Part shown: one piece after another, positions 20,101 through 33,639 of the stretch
Numbering within the stretch: the stretch's first letter is position 1
How the letters are laid out: each line of letters opens with the position of its first letter
NCBI GenBank assembly: GCA_013398615.1
Contig: VZSR01000690.1
Coordinates: 615,487 to 679,486, forward strand
Source of the DNA: Brachypodius melanocephalos
Lineage: Eukaryota; Chordata; Aves; Passeriformes; Pycnonotidae
Direction: 5' to 3'
Length of the DNA: 64,000 bases
Translations under genes and position numbers: made by a program
Notes under the pieces: generated by a model
Seen by the model: only the letters and a program-made list of their open reading frames with translations
Database searches by the model: none
What the model was told of the DNA's origin: nothing

Positions 20101-23100
20101 TTTAGTCTCCTGTTGTATTCGACATGTGCATATACGTGTAACATGCATAAATGTAAAGCGATACAAGCCAGAACATTTGTACTACACAGACTGTAAATGG
20201 CACCTTGCATAATAGTCCTCTACATGTCACTATAATTTTGCAAAGACTAATGTTACTAATGTCATCATGCAGAATAGCAGAAAATCCTTCATACTGCCTG
20301 TACTACCCATTCCAACCCACACCATTCTCTCATGTTATGATTCTATAAATGACCACACACTCATTCAGAGACAAGTCTCTACCTTTGTTAATTTACTCTA
20401 AGATGCTCTCCCCTTGAAAAGACTATGAATATGCTTGAGAGACATTTAAATAGGACCGCCTGTACAATGGGTTACTCTGTCAACTTTCTGTTATCAGCAC
20501 AAACCACTAAATTTCTCAGAGACAAGATGGGGAGAAAGCATGCACGTTACTTCATGCTTTTAAAATGCTCTATCTGCAACAAGGAAGAAATTACTGCAGG
20601 ATGACTTTAATGGATATTTGAATCTGAACTACTTTTTTACTGCTACATTATGGGTTCAGCAGAGGTAAACTCATGAAGTAGCAATGGTTTTTAATCATGT
20701 AAGATTATGCCACTCTTGAGAAAAAGTGGCAGGAGGACATTTCAGAGTGTAACAGTTGTATGTAAAACATACCATGCACACCCCACACACATCCTAAAAA
20801 TCCTGCAGGACATTTAATAGAGCTGTATGAGAATAGCATGTTGGATTTATTGCATACACAGGGATCATCATCTCTGACTTTCCCTGCATGTGTAGGGATT
20901 TATGAGAATACTTGGGCCTGGTTTGCAACTCCAAGGAGGTATCAGTGCAAAGAGGAAAAACATCACACCTTTTCCAGGAAACACAGAGGATAACCAAGGG
21001 CTGCCAGTAAAGCCAGGTCACCTGGGAGTGGTTGGAGTTTCTAGAAGAAATAATACAGCTGCTGCCTCAGCACATTCCCATTCTGCTATCAGCTCTGTTT
21101 CCCACCTTCAGGGTACTTGCAACATCATCTTTTCCCATCTGTAGCTACTTTCAGAACATGGCAATTTCTAGCAAGCCTCTGGAGCCTTTCCAAAATTGTT
21201 GGGGTTTAGCCAACTGTTAGCAAACAGTTTAAGGCTTTAGGCCACATTACTTGTAACATAAACTTCACAGGTGAACTGAAAGCCAGCGGCTCTTTCTAGA
21301 TTTAACCTCAACCCATTAACATGCATCAAAGGGAAAACCTCCCATTTTTTCATGGCACTGTATTCAGCAAAAGATGTCAACCTGGGAGAAGGAAATTAAA
21401 TACAATTTCAAAATGGGCTGGACAGGACATTTGAGGACCAAGCACTAGAAGTGGATATTAGCAGCTGGCATGGGATTAAGTATGTGCAAGTGATAGGAGT
21501 CTCTTGGAAGAATGAGTCAGAAAAACAGGAGGAAAACTGGCTGTTGCTTCCAACAAAGCACTATGTACAATCTCCCGGTTGCATTGCTATATGTAAGAAG
21601 CCAAGGGCTATTCCTGTATTTAATGACTGACATTTTACAAAATAAATGGGTAAGCAAAGGTGTATCTTCATTACTTATACTAGCAACATCAGATTTCCAG
21701 TAATGAAAAAGAATTCATTATGGTATTAAAACTTAACATGTCCAGGCTCTTCCAGTAAGTCTGGGATTCTCCTCTTGAGCTAAACCATCACCAGTTGTGG
21801 AGGAGGGCCTCAAAGTCAGCAGAACTAAGCTGATACAAAGCAAGTATGAAGGTGGAATCCAGACGTGAGTGCATGTGATAAAACCAAACCTACATCCAGC
21901 CTCAGAAAAAGTGTGTGAGAAAGCTCAGGGAAAACATCATGAGACACAAGATATTTGGAAGAGCAATTTTACTTGCAGGAAACTTGCTCAAGGTCTGGAC
22001 ACAGGCCAGGCATTTCACAAAATTTTTAGCATTGTTCAACTCTGTAATGGATTCCTTTCTCATCATCCCTGGGCTATATTGACTCCAAAGGACTAGGAGT
22101 TTGGCTGTGGTCTGGAAATTGCTGGCAGAGAGTTTTTACATATTTTCCCCTGTATGTTTTTTTAAGCTGTTTTATTTATGTATGAATAACTAAGCAGTGG
22201 TTCAAGTTTTCAAACTTGAAAAATAAATAACAGATGTGTTTGTCTGTCTTTGTTGCTAACCATAGCACATTCATCCTAGTATTACGGAAAAAAATGTATG
22301 CAAGTATTCTGATTCAAAGATACTGATTCACCCTTTATTAGGTGAACGAAGAATTGATAAGCAGGATTAATCTAACGTGTCACACTGAGAAAAGAAAAGG
22401 GTGCAGGCAAGAAATTCCAGACGAGGTCAGACTTTCAACAGTAGATAAATAAGTTATGTAAATATGTTATGTGACTATTTGCACCATATGCCAAGAATGT
22501 TTAATATTCATAGATAATGAAATGCGTTTGAATCAGAGCAGTCTTGTTGATTCTGGTAATAAATTTAAGAGACACTGCAACAGCAGAAAATAATTTTTAA
22601 AATTAACTCATTTTAAACAACACTTGAAAGATTTCAACTAAAAATAGCAATGATGGCAAGGAAAACCAATAGTCCACAGATCCAATAAGCAGCCTTACAA
22701 GGCCATGAGAAGAGGCAATTGGAAAAATGTGGAGATGCTAAAGCATTAAATCAGCTTAGAGGTGGAGTACACCATAGCTCTGGCTTCTGCTCCTCTAGAC
22801 AACAAAAGAATGCATCAGATGCATGTTTGGCATAAATCATGCTAATCTGATTGCAATGCCTTTAGATGTTTTTCTGATGCACTTAATACACAGCTTTGAT
22901 AATATACAGGTTTGATAAGCATGATTCTTGCAACTTTGGCCTGGTCTTGGCCCTGCAACCAATTTGCACATACTTAGCAGCAATCCTCATAAGTACTGCT
23001 CTCAAAAACTAGTGATTCATATCCACTTTTGTAACAAAAGCAAAGATCTTCTCATATAAAGTTCTTGACTTACAAGATAGTGGATTCTTTCCTAGACAGA

Positions 23101-26100
23101 CCTGCACATGCCATGTGTACACAGTAAGAAACAGTGACCACTTGGTATGATTTAACTATGAGGTCTGCAGAAGGTTCAGGCCTAGGAATGAATGACCACC
23201 ACGTTACACAAAATAGGCTTCTTACATTCATGTGCTCCTTATATATATATTGGCCTTATATATTGGCCTCTAGCAGATGAAACCCAAGAAAGGGTTACTG
23301 AGAAATACTTTTCCTCTCCCTATGATGTACTATGAATGCTTAACCAGCATACAATGTAGGAATGCATTTTCCACATCCAGCAAGTGTTTCCAAATAGGGA
23401 AAGGTTTAAGGTTTGCCCCTTGTTTGCCCCCCAGAAACTTCTTTGCTGTTGGGTCAGCAATTGGCTCAGTGCCAACCCAGAAGACCTGATTGGGTTTTAG
23501 GAGTGTACTTCAAATTCTGTATCTGTTTCTATTGGCATCTTGCCAGTAGAGCCCACCTAAAGCATTAAGTACTTAAAGACACAGAGGAGCTAAAAGGCTT
23601 TTTGGGTTGTTTTAGCAAGGTCCCAGAGGTTTCTCTAGCACCTGTGCTCAGCTTTATCATTTGTTTCATGTAACCATTTATTATTTTACACTTATTAAAC
23701 CATTTTCTTTTATAAAACACACCCGAAGAGCTGTCTTGCCAATATATAAGCCATTTTTCTGGCAAGGGCTGGGCCCTCGGAGGTGTGGGACAACCCCACT
23801 ATATGAGGCAACAAATAATTCTCAGGGCATGTCTCTATTTAAAAAGCACCTGAGATCACTTGGCATTTGATATTCCTTCAGCTAGGTTCTATCTGTCATA
23901 GCACATCCTCTTCTGCAGCCTTACCTGTGACGTATTAAACACAAATAAGCCCATGTTTACTCTTTACCTAATTGTTGGACTTTCCCTATGGGTTGTGTTG
24001 ATGTTAGGATGAGGAGCTCTGAAGACTGTGCAGGTAAGTACACTCCCTGTAGGGTACAAACAACTGCTGTGGGATGTTTCACTAAAGCAGACATTTGAAT
24101 GTATCAGAAAGGTGTCTAAGATCTAAATTCTCCTTAGAGGCAGTGGAGGGAAGGTAGGACTTTCAAGAGGATGATTTTCCTTATCTACTCTAGACAACTG
24201 AAGATGAAATGGGTCATTCTCATTCAAAAAACCTCTTGGGAGGTGGAGAAGATAAGTTAAGCAGAAGATGTCCTTTGTTTCCAAGACATCCTCAGAGTTT
24301 CCTCCAAGAATTGGTTTATTGATACTTTTGATACCATCTGGTACCTTGCAGAAGACTGGAACGATCTACTTTCAAAGCCAGGAAGGAAATCCAATAAAAG
24401 ATGCTTATTTTCACTCACATGAACAGGGACGAACACCCTTCTGTCACCAGATATGCACAGATACCATTGCTTTAAACGCTTCCTTGTTTTTTGCTTTCTT
24501 CATTTACACCACAAATCTTGTGCATTAGTTATAGAAGAGAAAGGCTAGTCTAAGAGTCAGAACTTAAAACAGGACTGAGTGTTAAAAGAATTTACCAAGC
24601 AATTATTTTCTGAATTTCCTTCTTCATTGTTTTTGGCAGGAAAAGCTTTACCAATGGGAAAACGGTGAATTCTTACACTCACTCCTTCAAAAGGAAGAAA
24701 AAAAAAGTAGCCTTTCTTTTCATTCAATATCCTTCAATATGAGGAGCTTCCTTCTCTGGGTAGGAAGCTTACAAAAAACCCAACTATATATATATTTTTC
24801 CACCTGTCAGCAAAACTCCTGATTACTACATAATTACTTCAGGTAATCTGCCAAATTTCCTGTTTCCTTCCTCATTCTGATAACAGATTATTTATATATC
24901 CATTATATTTCATGTCTTTTTAAATCTGAAATTTCCTTTTATCAAAAGGCAAATCACCCATCTTTTTCAAAATTAGAATTCACATATTCAGCCAAAAAAT
25001 AGGAGTTATGGGCCATTCACAAAGTAGCAACACTTTCAGCTGACCCAAAGTATTAATGAAACTGACACTAATTTGAAAGGCCATGATTTTTTGGGGTTCT
25101 AAAATTTCAATACCTAAGAATTTGACAAATTTCACTTTAGTTTAAAAAAGCCCTTTAGGGAGTGTACTCACCTGATCATGAGCAGCCCACAACTGGACAA
25201 GAATATCATGTTGCTGTGGCCTGATTTATTATATGGATCACAATGGTTTTTTCCTGTGTTTCAATGGCCTTGATTTTTATATTATTAGACTTCCTTGAAA
25301 GACAATTATTTTTTTACATTCAAAATGCCTTTTCCAAGAACATCTTCTTTAGAATTTTTTTTTAAAAATTCACTGCTTATACAAATACTATAGCACTTTT
25401 ATTTCTAGAAGATTGGGTCAAAACAACTGGAAAACATCAAAAAAATTGTTCAAATCTGGTTTCACCGAAAGATCCCAACTAGGAAGCCACAGAAAACCTC
25501 CCATGTTAAGAAGTTTTGCTCCCTCTTCAAGGATGCACTCAGCAATGCATGAAAAGATTATTTTGAAACACTGGAAATGCCATGAGTTCTGACCAAGGCA
25601 CAGCTTTTGTATTATGATGCAGATGGCAAAAATGATGGGGTTTTTTACATTTATTTTAAGGTCTTAACCCAGGAAAAATCTTAATTTTATGGCTGGGCAG
25701 CCTTTCCTGTATAACAATGGAAATTTGAAAGACAGCGAAGTTCCTCTTAGAGTTTCAGTTCACCATGCTGACATTAGGAACTCTTTCTGAGCTGCTCTGC
25801 GGTCCTGCTCCCTGCTCCTGTCTAAAGGCAACTGCGCCATGCTGGAACACAGTGTATGCTTCTGCCTCTCCTCGCAGCCATCCTGGATGTGGCAGATGCA
25901 CTAGTTTCTCCTGCAAGAGAGCTCCTAGGCAAAGCCAGATTCAGTTGATATCACTGAGGTGCTCTACACTGGGGGTGGGACAGGGAACACCTCTAACTGC
26001 CTAAGCAAAAATGTTTTGGAACAGTCATTTAAAAAGCAATTAAAGCAAAAGAGGCAGAAAGGTCAGATAATACCTGTACAATTTTCTGTACAAATTTCCG

Positions 26101-28315
26101 TACAGTACATTCCCTGGAATGAATAATTTCCTCCAGTAATCTAGCTACACCTTTAAGTACGGTGCCAAAATATGTGTATGCCAGTGTATATAAGTAATTG
26201 AAATGAAGTGACTACACAGAGGATGACTAACACAAAGACCTAAAATAGATCTTGCTGTAAGTGAAAGATGTTCCTGTACAATCTTTCTGTCAAACATGGC
26301 AACCAGCAGCAGCATGAATTGCTGCTAGGAAAAAAATTGCTGTATCAAATACTATCAGCAAATATTTCTGTCTTCGCATACTCAGACTGCACATATATGT
26401 TTTCAGAGAAATTTCAGAGACAAGACTTGAAATGTCAAATGACATAAATAAATAAACCATCTACCAACAAACAAGAGGTTTTCTACATAATTATATTAAT
26501 ATACAGGCTTGCCTCTCTATGTGGAGCATGTAGCTATGAGCTTGACAATCTCAACATATGCCTCAAGGAATACTCAAGCCCAACTACACTTTAGAGACCT
26601 TTGACAGTCCTTTTTAGCTTAGTTTTACATTTTAAACACTAGCATTGCAGCAGACAAAGCATCTTATTACTATGCTGGAGGAGAAAACCTACAGATAATA
26701 AGCAGAAATTACACGTAAGGTTTTAAAATTGACAGTATTTCTTTTACATTTTATAAGTGAAGAAAAACCTCAATTAGTTTGGGACCTTTTATGGAATGAG
26801 ACAGCAAGCTTTAACTCTTCTCCTTAACTTCTTTCTGCTCTTTAGAGACATTACTGTGCAAATACAGGAAGAAAAATTACATGACTGCTATACAAACTGG
26901 CCTTAAAAAGGAAACCTGTCATCAGCCAGCACTTGTAGCTCTGAGACTGACTCCATTTTACTTTTTGTCTTTCAACATTCACAGGAAGAGATCAATGTTT
27001 ATTTCATACAGCTTTCCCTAAGGAACATGACAAACGTTTCTAGAGTCTCATGCTCAGGCAGCCATCAACTTAAAAGGCAACCTGTACAAGGAATTGTCCT
27101 CAATTCTTCCATTAATTCATTCCGTTTTTCTTTACTTTTTAAAATCTTACTGATAGCCAGCTATCATAAAGGCCTAATCCAGATCTCACCTGTATAGAAA
27201 GAAGAATATGCCAAACATATAAGGACAACTGCAGGACTTCTCTTTGTCCTTCCAAGAGGACTTTTCATTTTGCTCCCTAAACAAGAAGTGGTGGGAAGAG
27301 TTGCACCAGGAACTAGTGGCCTGGGCTAACTGGCCCAGTTAAAGTTGATGGGGACAAGAGTCACAAGACTGAAGTTTAACCCATTTTTCACTCTTAATAA
27401 TTCTCAAGATCTAGGTTTAGATGCCTAGGGACAATCAGGGAAACTAGATGGTTTCTATTTTATCAGTGGAGACTGGCAAGTGCTTCTTCAGAGCTGCCCC
27501 TATGCCTGTCTCTCCATTAATTGCTAGAGTAAGACAACATAGTAATTTAAGTATATTCTATTAATAGCAATTACTAAAACAGTAATTACTAGACTTAGAC
27601 ATTAAGAGTTACATGCAAGGAGGGAGCTTGTCATCAAAAAACGGAGAACAGTATTTCTTTCCCTCTTTCTTTCGAATTCCCTTTTATAGCATTGCCTAGA
27701 TTACAAACTCTTTCTGAAGAGACTGTCTTGCAACATATGCATCTTACTTTCCAACAAGATTCTTATCTCAGTGATGGTGATAACATGTTTTGTTAATATT
27801 CTTGGTATTGACAAGAATACCAAACAGGCTCTCCTTGGCATCTCCAGAGGAGGAAGAGGATCATCCAGTTCAAACAGACAAATTTGGTTTCCAACTGTTA
27901 ATTCCTCATCATTGCATTTACATTCAATGAAAATAAAATAAACCAGAAGGCAACAATCTGAATAATCCACAACCAGAACAAGCACCAGAATAATCCTGGA
28001 CACATTATTTTAACTTATGAGCAGCTTCAGGAAATACACTGGTTAATTTAGTAGGAACTCCCATGTGAAAATCTTCTTGGCAATCCCAGAAGGCAGCTCC
28101 TTAGCTGGCCTAGTCTGGTAGTGCTTCTCTTGCCCTTGTATATCCCTGCCTGGATACACAAAGGAAATTACTGATCTTTCAGTTCAAAACCAAAAACATA
28201 AGACAAATATAATGACCACTGTTTTTCTTCCTGGAAGAATAGATAATCAATGTCTTGAAGAGAGGAGAATATATTCTTGTGTTAAGACTAACTTCTCTGC
28301 TTGTGTGAAGCTCTT

Positions 28316-29824
28316 TGTGGTGGTTTGGCCAGGAAGTGATTTTTCAGGAAGTTATAGATTGACAAACCAATTAGAAAGGGATAAGTCTGTGTGAACACAC
28401 AGGGGTTAAATATTGGAGGATCCCGGGGAACTGGCTTTTTCCTTTCTGGCCTGCCAGCAGATAACACTGGCCCCCTGGGGCCCCTCCCTGGAGTGGCCCA
28501 GGCCAGCTGAGCCCACTGCTCCTCCCTGTGGTGGGGGGAGCCAGCCCTGGCCTGGTTGTGCCCAGGGCCCCATCAGCTCCCGGCAGGGGAGGGGGAGGCT
28601 GCATCTTAACATCAGCTGATTTTAAAGCCTACCAGCTTGGCAGAGCTGGCCAAGCCAGGAGAGCTGTCCGCCAGGCCCTCCTGATATCAGCTATGGGCCT
28701 GGTTGGGTCAGGCCTGCCCCGATGGTCACCGAGGCGGGGAGGGGCAGGAGGCATCCACCAGCCAGGTCGCTCCAAGATCCTTGGCGGGAAAGTTCTCTTC
28801 CCCCACACCCTTTTGAAAATCCTAGAGGCTGCTGCCTGGAAGAGATCATGTGACCATCTGCAGGCCTAGGTGAGAATATTAACTCTTTCCTGGTACAGAT
28901 GAGACTTTTTAAAACTCTGATCCTCCTTCTGAGTAAAAAAGAAAAGGACAGAGTGAAATGTAGAGAAGACATGGCATGAGACAGAAGTCAGATGAAGAGA
29001 GAATGAAACACTAATTGGGAGAAAGGATTGAGGAGTTGTTATTTCAAACTGGACTTCTCTTATGGGCTAGGGTAATGAACTGTAATATACTGGTATTCCC
29101 TTTAAACCATGGGAAAAATATGCATTTTGGGAAGATGATTATTCAGATTTGTGGGTTTGAGCAAAAGTATCTGTGATGGACTGACTGAGCTGAAGTGATC
29201 ACAAGTTGTGATCTTGTGATGCTACAAGATGTTTGAACAGAGATTCGTGAGTTAAGAAGCCCTCTGCGCCAGTGAAGAAGTGAGAAGACATCTCTGTTCC
29301 CTGCAATGAAGAATCCTTTGCCTTTGGAGTTGCTTATCTTTAAAAAATGACACCCCAGTATGCATGAGCCCATGACCCATATGCAGCTTGGGAAACTGCT
29401 AATGGGAGAGGCTTCACAGTCTGCAAAGAGGTTTTTTTCCGGGCAGTTGCAGATTTGTGACATGGGAGCCACCAAAGGACTTTTTTTCTTGTGGGGATGT
29501 TATCATGGAAGTTCTAAGAGAGACTCCTCTCCCAAAGAACTGATGAAAGCTTATTTTTAAATGGTGAAACTGACTAAAAGTCACAGTTTTGTCTCTTTAT
29601 GTTGTTTGTGGGAAACCAAACACTTGGGGGAAGGAGGAGTGTTTTGAAAGTTTCATTTTGATTCTCATTTTTTTTTATTTTAGTGTGTGTTAATAACTCT
29701 GTCTTTGTAACCTTTAAGTTGGGCCTGCTTGCTTTTCTCCTAATCCTATCTCATAGCAGAAAAGACACTCAAACCACTACACTAAATTTGGCAAACAGAA
29801 TTAGGTGAACACGAAACCACTACA
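28316..29824 (+). repeat. Full-length 1.5 kb solo LTR with a 5-bp target duplication
   Basis: It begins TGTGGTGGTTTGGCC and ends CGAAACCACTACA, and is flanked on both sides by CTCTT (28311-28315 and 29825-29829). The first and last 11 bases are inverted repeats with one mismatch. It shares an internal GC-rich third (about 28430-28760), an AGATCATGTGACCATCTGCAGGCC segment and a GTGTGTTAATAA...CCTAATCCTATCTCA tail with the copies at 47588, 53454 and 54417. There is no internal retroviral gene, so it is a solo LTR. A 5-bp duplication fits ERVL-like or other non-ERVK integrases. Confidence 0.85.
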
Positions 29825-30725
29825 CTCTTCTATGTCATCATCTATATTGTTCTATCACAACACTTTTACTAACAAGCTGAGGTATTTATTATTTATTTTT
29901 AACCTGGCTGTTTTTTAACCTTTGCAAGAAAGCAAATACAAAAACACATAAAAACAAACAGCTACTAATCTGACTTAAGTGTTTCCAAAATATAATTTAC
30001 CACTGCAGAATCTGAATAATGTCAGAGGTGAAATCTCCTAGCTAAAATTATTTCAAAATTTCTAGTATCTTCTAATCATTAAAACTTTTTAATAGATAGG
30101 AAGTTCAATTGTTTGGAGGTTTTTCCCTAGTTTTCTTACAATTATCCATTTTTTGTTTACTTCTGTCTTTTCTTGTTGATTTATTCCCTTTATACATTAG
30201 GGGTTTTGTTGGGGTAAGTACTGCAGAAACCACAGTGCTGCTCCCAACAGACCTTGAATTGTGTCTGAACATCTCTAAGGCAGAACTCCAAATGCCAAAA
30301 TATCTCCATGATCTGAACTTGTCTTGAACAACATGTGAAAACAGTTTCTGCTATAAAGCCAAAAGCTCAGAATGGCAGGAACAGAGGAAGCATGAGGGCT
30401 GTCATTTTCCTGTAAGACCAACAGATAATACTTCCTATGAACACACCTCCCAGAGATACAGACTGTTCCAGTGAGCCATATGTGACTGTCTTCCTGCTAT
30501 TAATTTTTGTGCCTGAAAGACTAGCTCAAGCAACACAATATGAGGGAGTTTGCTCCTGAAACTATCTTGTTTATGTGTTTATGTGTATTTGAGACAAACT
30601 CTAGTGCTTTAACTATAGATTTTGACTCATAAATTTCACTGCCTTACTGTGTATCAGGGAAGTGGCAATAGAATAACTAGCTTTAAGATAAAAACCATTA
30701 TGTCATCAAATCCCGAGTGCTGTAT

Positions 30726-31298
30726 TGTGGACAGCCTTGAGCCTGTCAGGGGAAGTTCTAGAGCAATGGCCTAGAGGAATCTACCATAGGCTTCAAGAAT
30801 GCCTCACCACTTAGGGTGAGCAAAAAGGCTTCCCCCATGGTGCTCTGTAGTTTTGCTTTTCCCATTGGCCTGTTGCCCTTGCCCACCTCTATTGTTCATA
30901 TATGTCTCAGTTCTAGAGGGTTCTCCTTTCCCTGTTTCCCCACTGGGTTTTGTATCACTGATTGCCCACCCTCATATTCCCTATTGTTTGTTGCCCTTTG
31001 CCCTGCCCTTGTGCCCTCCATTCACTGGCCCCTCATGCTTCGTTCCACCCCCACTTGCCCTTGTACTTAACCCTGAACCCTTCACTACCCTTGTCTTTTG
31101 TCCCTGGACCCCTTTGATATGTGGCTGCAATAAACTCCACTGGAACTCTATACAGAAGACTCTTCCTGCCTTTCCTTTGCTGACTTACCTGTGATGTGTG
31201 TGAGTGTGGATTAAATGACTGTGTGCTTGCCTGACTGGCTTCCTGAAAAGATGCTTTCAGGGAGGTAATGGCAACCACTGTCCATCAATGCTGCTACA
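30726..31298 (+). repeat. 573-bp solo LTR with a perfect 6-bp target duplication
   Basis: It begins TGTGGACAGCCTTGAGCC and ends AATGCTGCTACA. Both flanks carry CTGTAT (30720-30725 and 31299-31304). A polyadenylation signal (AATAAA) is at 31129-31134, and the middle is pyrimidine rich. TG...CA ends with a 6-bp duplication are typical of ERVK-like (class II) elements. Confidence 0.88.
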
Positions 31299-32871
31299 CT
31301 GTATCAACAGTATATTTTACAGATAAATGACAATTCCTAATCCTCTGTATTAATGACAGCTATTTTCAAAGTTTTGTAAACTCTGACAGCTAGAACGGCT
31401 GGATTACAGGCATAAAGAAGATAATGACAGAAACACCTGCACTGTCTGAAAGGATTCTATTACCTTACTATTTTTATTGAAGTCTAGATTCTGGGAATAA
31501 GCAAAATAAGTAAAAGCTTGAAATATTTAACAACTATGCTTACAAAAATTATCTTGGAAAAACAGCTGTTGTAAACCTTTTTCTAAAGTTCATCGCCTTT
31601 TAGGTTTCTTTGTTTAATTATATCTGTTCTATGAGAAGCTGAAAAACTCCATGATTTTAGTTCCTTTTTCAGTCAATAAAAAACTCACTGGGAGAAAGCA
31701 GGAGGAAAGAGAGGAGGATGCCTTCTCTGTTACATTAAATAGTAAGACTTGGGATACATTGGTTCAGTGCCTGGCTCTAACAAATTTCCTGTGAAAGTCA
31801 AGCAAACCTTTTGGTGTTTCAATTATGTGCCTGCAAAGTGAGGATAATACTGTCCCACACAGGATTTTCTTCGCTCACATTTATTAATGTGCCAGAGGTA
31901 TTTAGAAAGTCATGCAGGAGAATTCTACTGACCATATACCCAAAATCGGTAGTCAAAATTACTGGAATGACAGTGTATCAGGCAGACATATCTCATAAAA
32001 ACATACTTGCCTATTACCTTCAAAGAGGGCTCACAACAGCAGTTTAACATTTCTACAAAAACAAATTTCAAAGTACAATTCAGTCAAATAATGTACAGAG
32101 AAATGCAACCTGTTGCTGGGGAAAAGCAATACAAACCCTACTAGCATTTATCACCACATTGCTCAAGACTATACCACCCAGCCGGGATCTCCTTTGTAGG
32201 ATGACTGACCTTGGAAGAGATGTCAACATTGGGGGAGATAAAATCCATTAACAAGATTCCCACCTCTCTGCTGTGAACACACCCTCTCCTACAGCACACA
32301 AAGACCAGGGGATGAACAAGGAAACGGGTCATGATATTTTGGCAGGCAATGTGTCAAGGGAAAGGTGATCTTCTGCATATAAAGCTGGACTAAATAGACA
32401 TTAAAAGGCAGTGCCACAGAAAATTATACATGTGCTGGAGAACTAATTAAGTCTGGTTGGCAAGTTGACTCCATCCATACACTACTATTGCTTCATACAA
32501 TATCCCCATATGTTTCTCAGTCATTCTGTCTTTAGTGCCGATCTGTAAGCCATATCTATATTTATTTCATACCTTCCAACAGCAAAAATCTTGGAAACCT
32601 GCTTAGAAAGATCTTTCAGATCTATAGTTACACATATTCAATGACACTGTTACCTACATAATAGGTCATACTTTTCAGTTGAAAGACCAGAAAAGTAACC
32701 AACAACATGAAAGTATAATACTTCCTTTCAATTATCCCAAAGAGCCGGTTTCATTTCACAAAGACAGATTACTCTGAATGTCAGCAATAAATTTACCTCA
32801 GTAGTAAGGTTTCTGTCTTTTGGCCACCATAGTGTAAGTGATGGTATTTTAGTGGTCTAACAAAGGCTTTG

Positions 32872-32913
32872 AAATAAATAAATAAATACATACATACATA
32901 CATACATACATAC
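32872..32913. repeat. AAAT/ACAT tetranucleotide microsatellite
   Basis: Three AAAT-type units grade into about seven ACAT units. Confidence 0.9.
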
Positions 32914-33531
32914 AAACTATAAATTAAATCTAAGAATTTGTCTACCACAGTTTATGTTTAATTCCTTTGAAACTGACAAAAATCATCTTTTGAAAAGCAT
33001 TGTGTTGACAAAGTAACTTCTCTATTATGTACATTTGTTAAAAAACACTCAAAAGGAGCAAATTATAACATGGGCTATAGCAAAATAGATACAGATAATG
33101 TATTCAGACCTAGCTGATAACCACAGAAAAAAAACCCAGGGAATCTGAGTCAGCTTGATAAAGCATCCTACTGGTATCACATACACCCTTTAAGCCTCCC
33201 TCAGTCAGGGAGAACTGATTAAGAGACAATCCTCTTTGGAGGTATGACTTGTGGAAGTGTTCTCTGTATTTCCTTCAGCATCCACCTGACCTACTTTTAC
33301 ATGGCAGTGTAGGAAACCAGGAACATATGACTAGTTGTCTTTGCCCTAAGTGAAGAAAAACAGCCAACAGCTGGAGGCGTTCACCTACTTACCATCTGGC
33401 CACAGTTGCAAAGAACCTTTGTTTGTCTTTAAAAGCAACTGATTCACTGAGTTTTGGTGGACTTCTTTTGGTTTAGTCATCAGCAGCTCTCAGTGCGTCT
33501 CTGGGCTCAGAGCATATCATAACATACTCAC

Positions 33532-33639
33532 CATCATCTGCTGAATATGAAATATTTCAGCTCCAGTGGCAGAGAGTCGGTTTGGAATTGAAATATCAAG
33601 AAAAGCTCCAGGAAGAGTGCTTGGTCCAGCATTGTAAAC
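33532..33639 (-). CDS. ITGA9: ITGA9 calf exon (VYNAGPSTLPG...)
   Basis: Thirty-six codons lie between acceptor TTATCTTACAG and donor ATG|GTGAGT, phase 0 on both sides. It starts VYNAGPSTLPG, which is nearly invariant with mammalian alpha-9, and includes PNRLSATGAEIFHIQ. It lies at the start of calf-2. It has no Cys and no N-glycosylation sequon. Confidence 0.96.

Larger units (their letters stand above)
14856..33531 (-). other. ITGA9: ITGA9 intron, 18.7 kb
   Basis: The largest complete intron in the window. It holds a CpG-rich block with a 60-G run (15360-15930), a TA/TG microsatellite (20062-20100), a 1.5 kb LTR (28316-29824), a 573-bp LTR (30726-31298) and a short tetranucleotide array (32872-32913). 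Elsewhere (16200-20000, 20200-28300, 31400-32800) it is A+T-rich sequence in which I recognise no gene or clear repeat. Confidence 0.85.
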
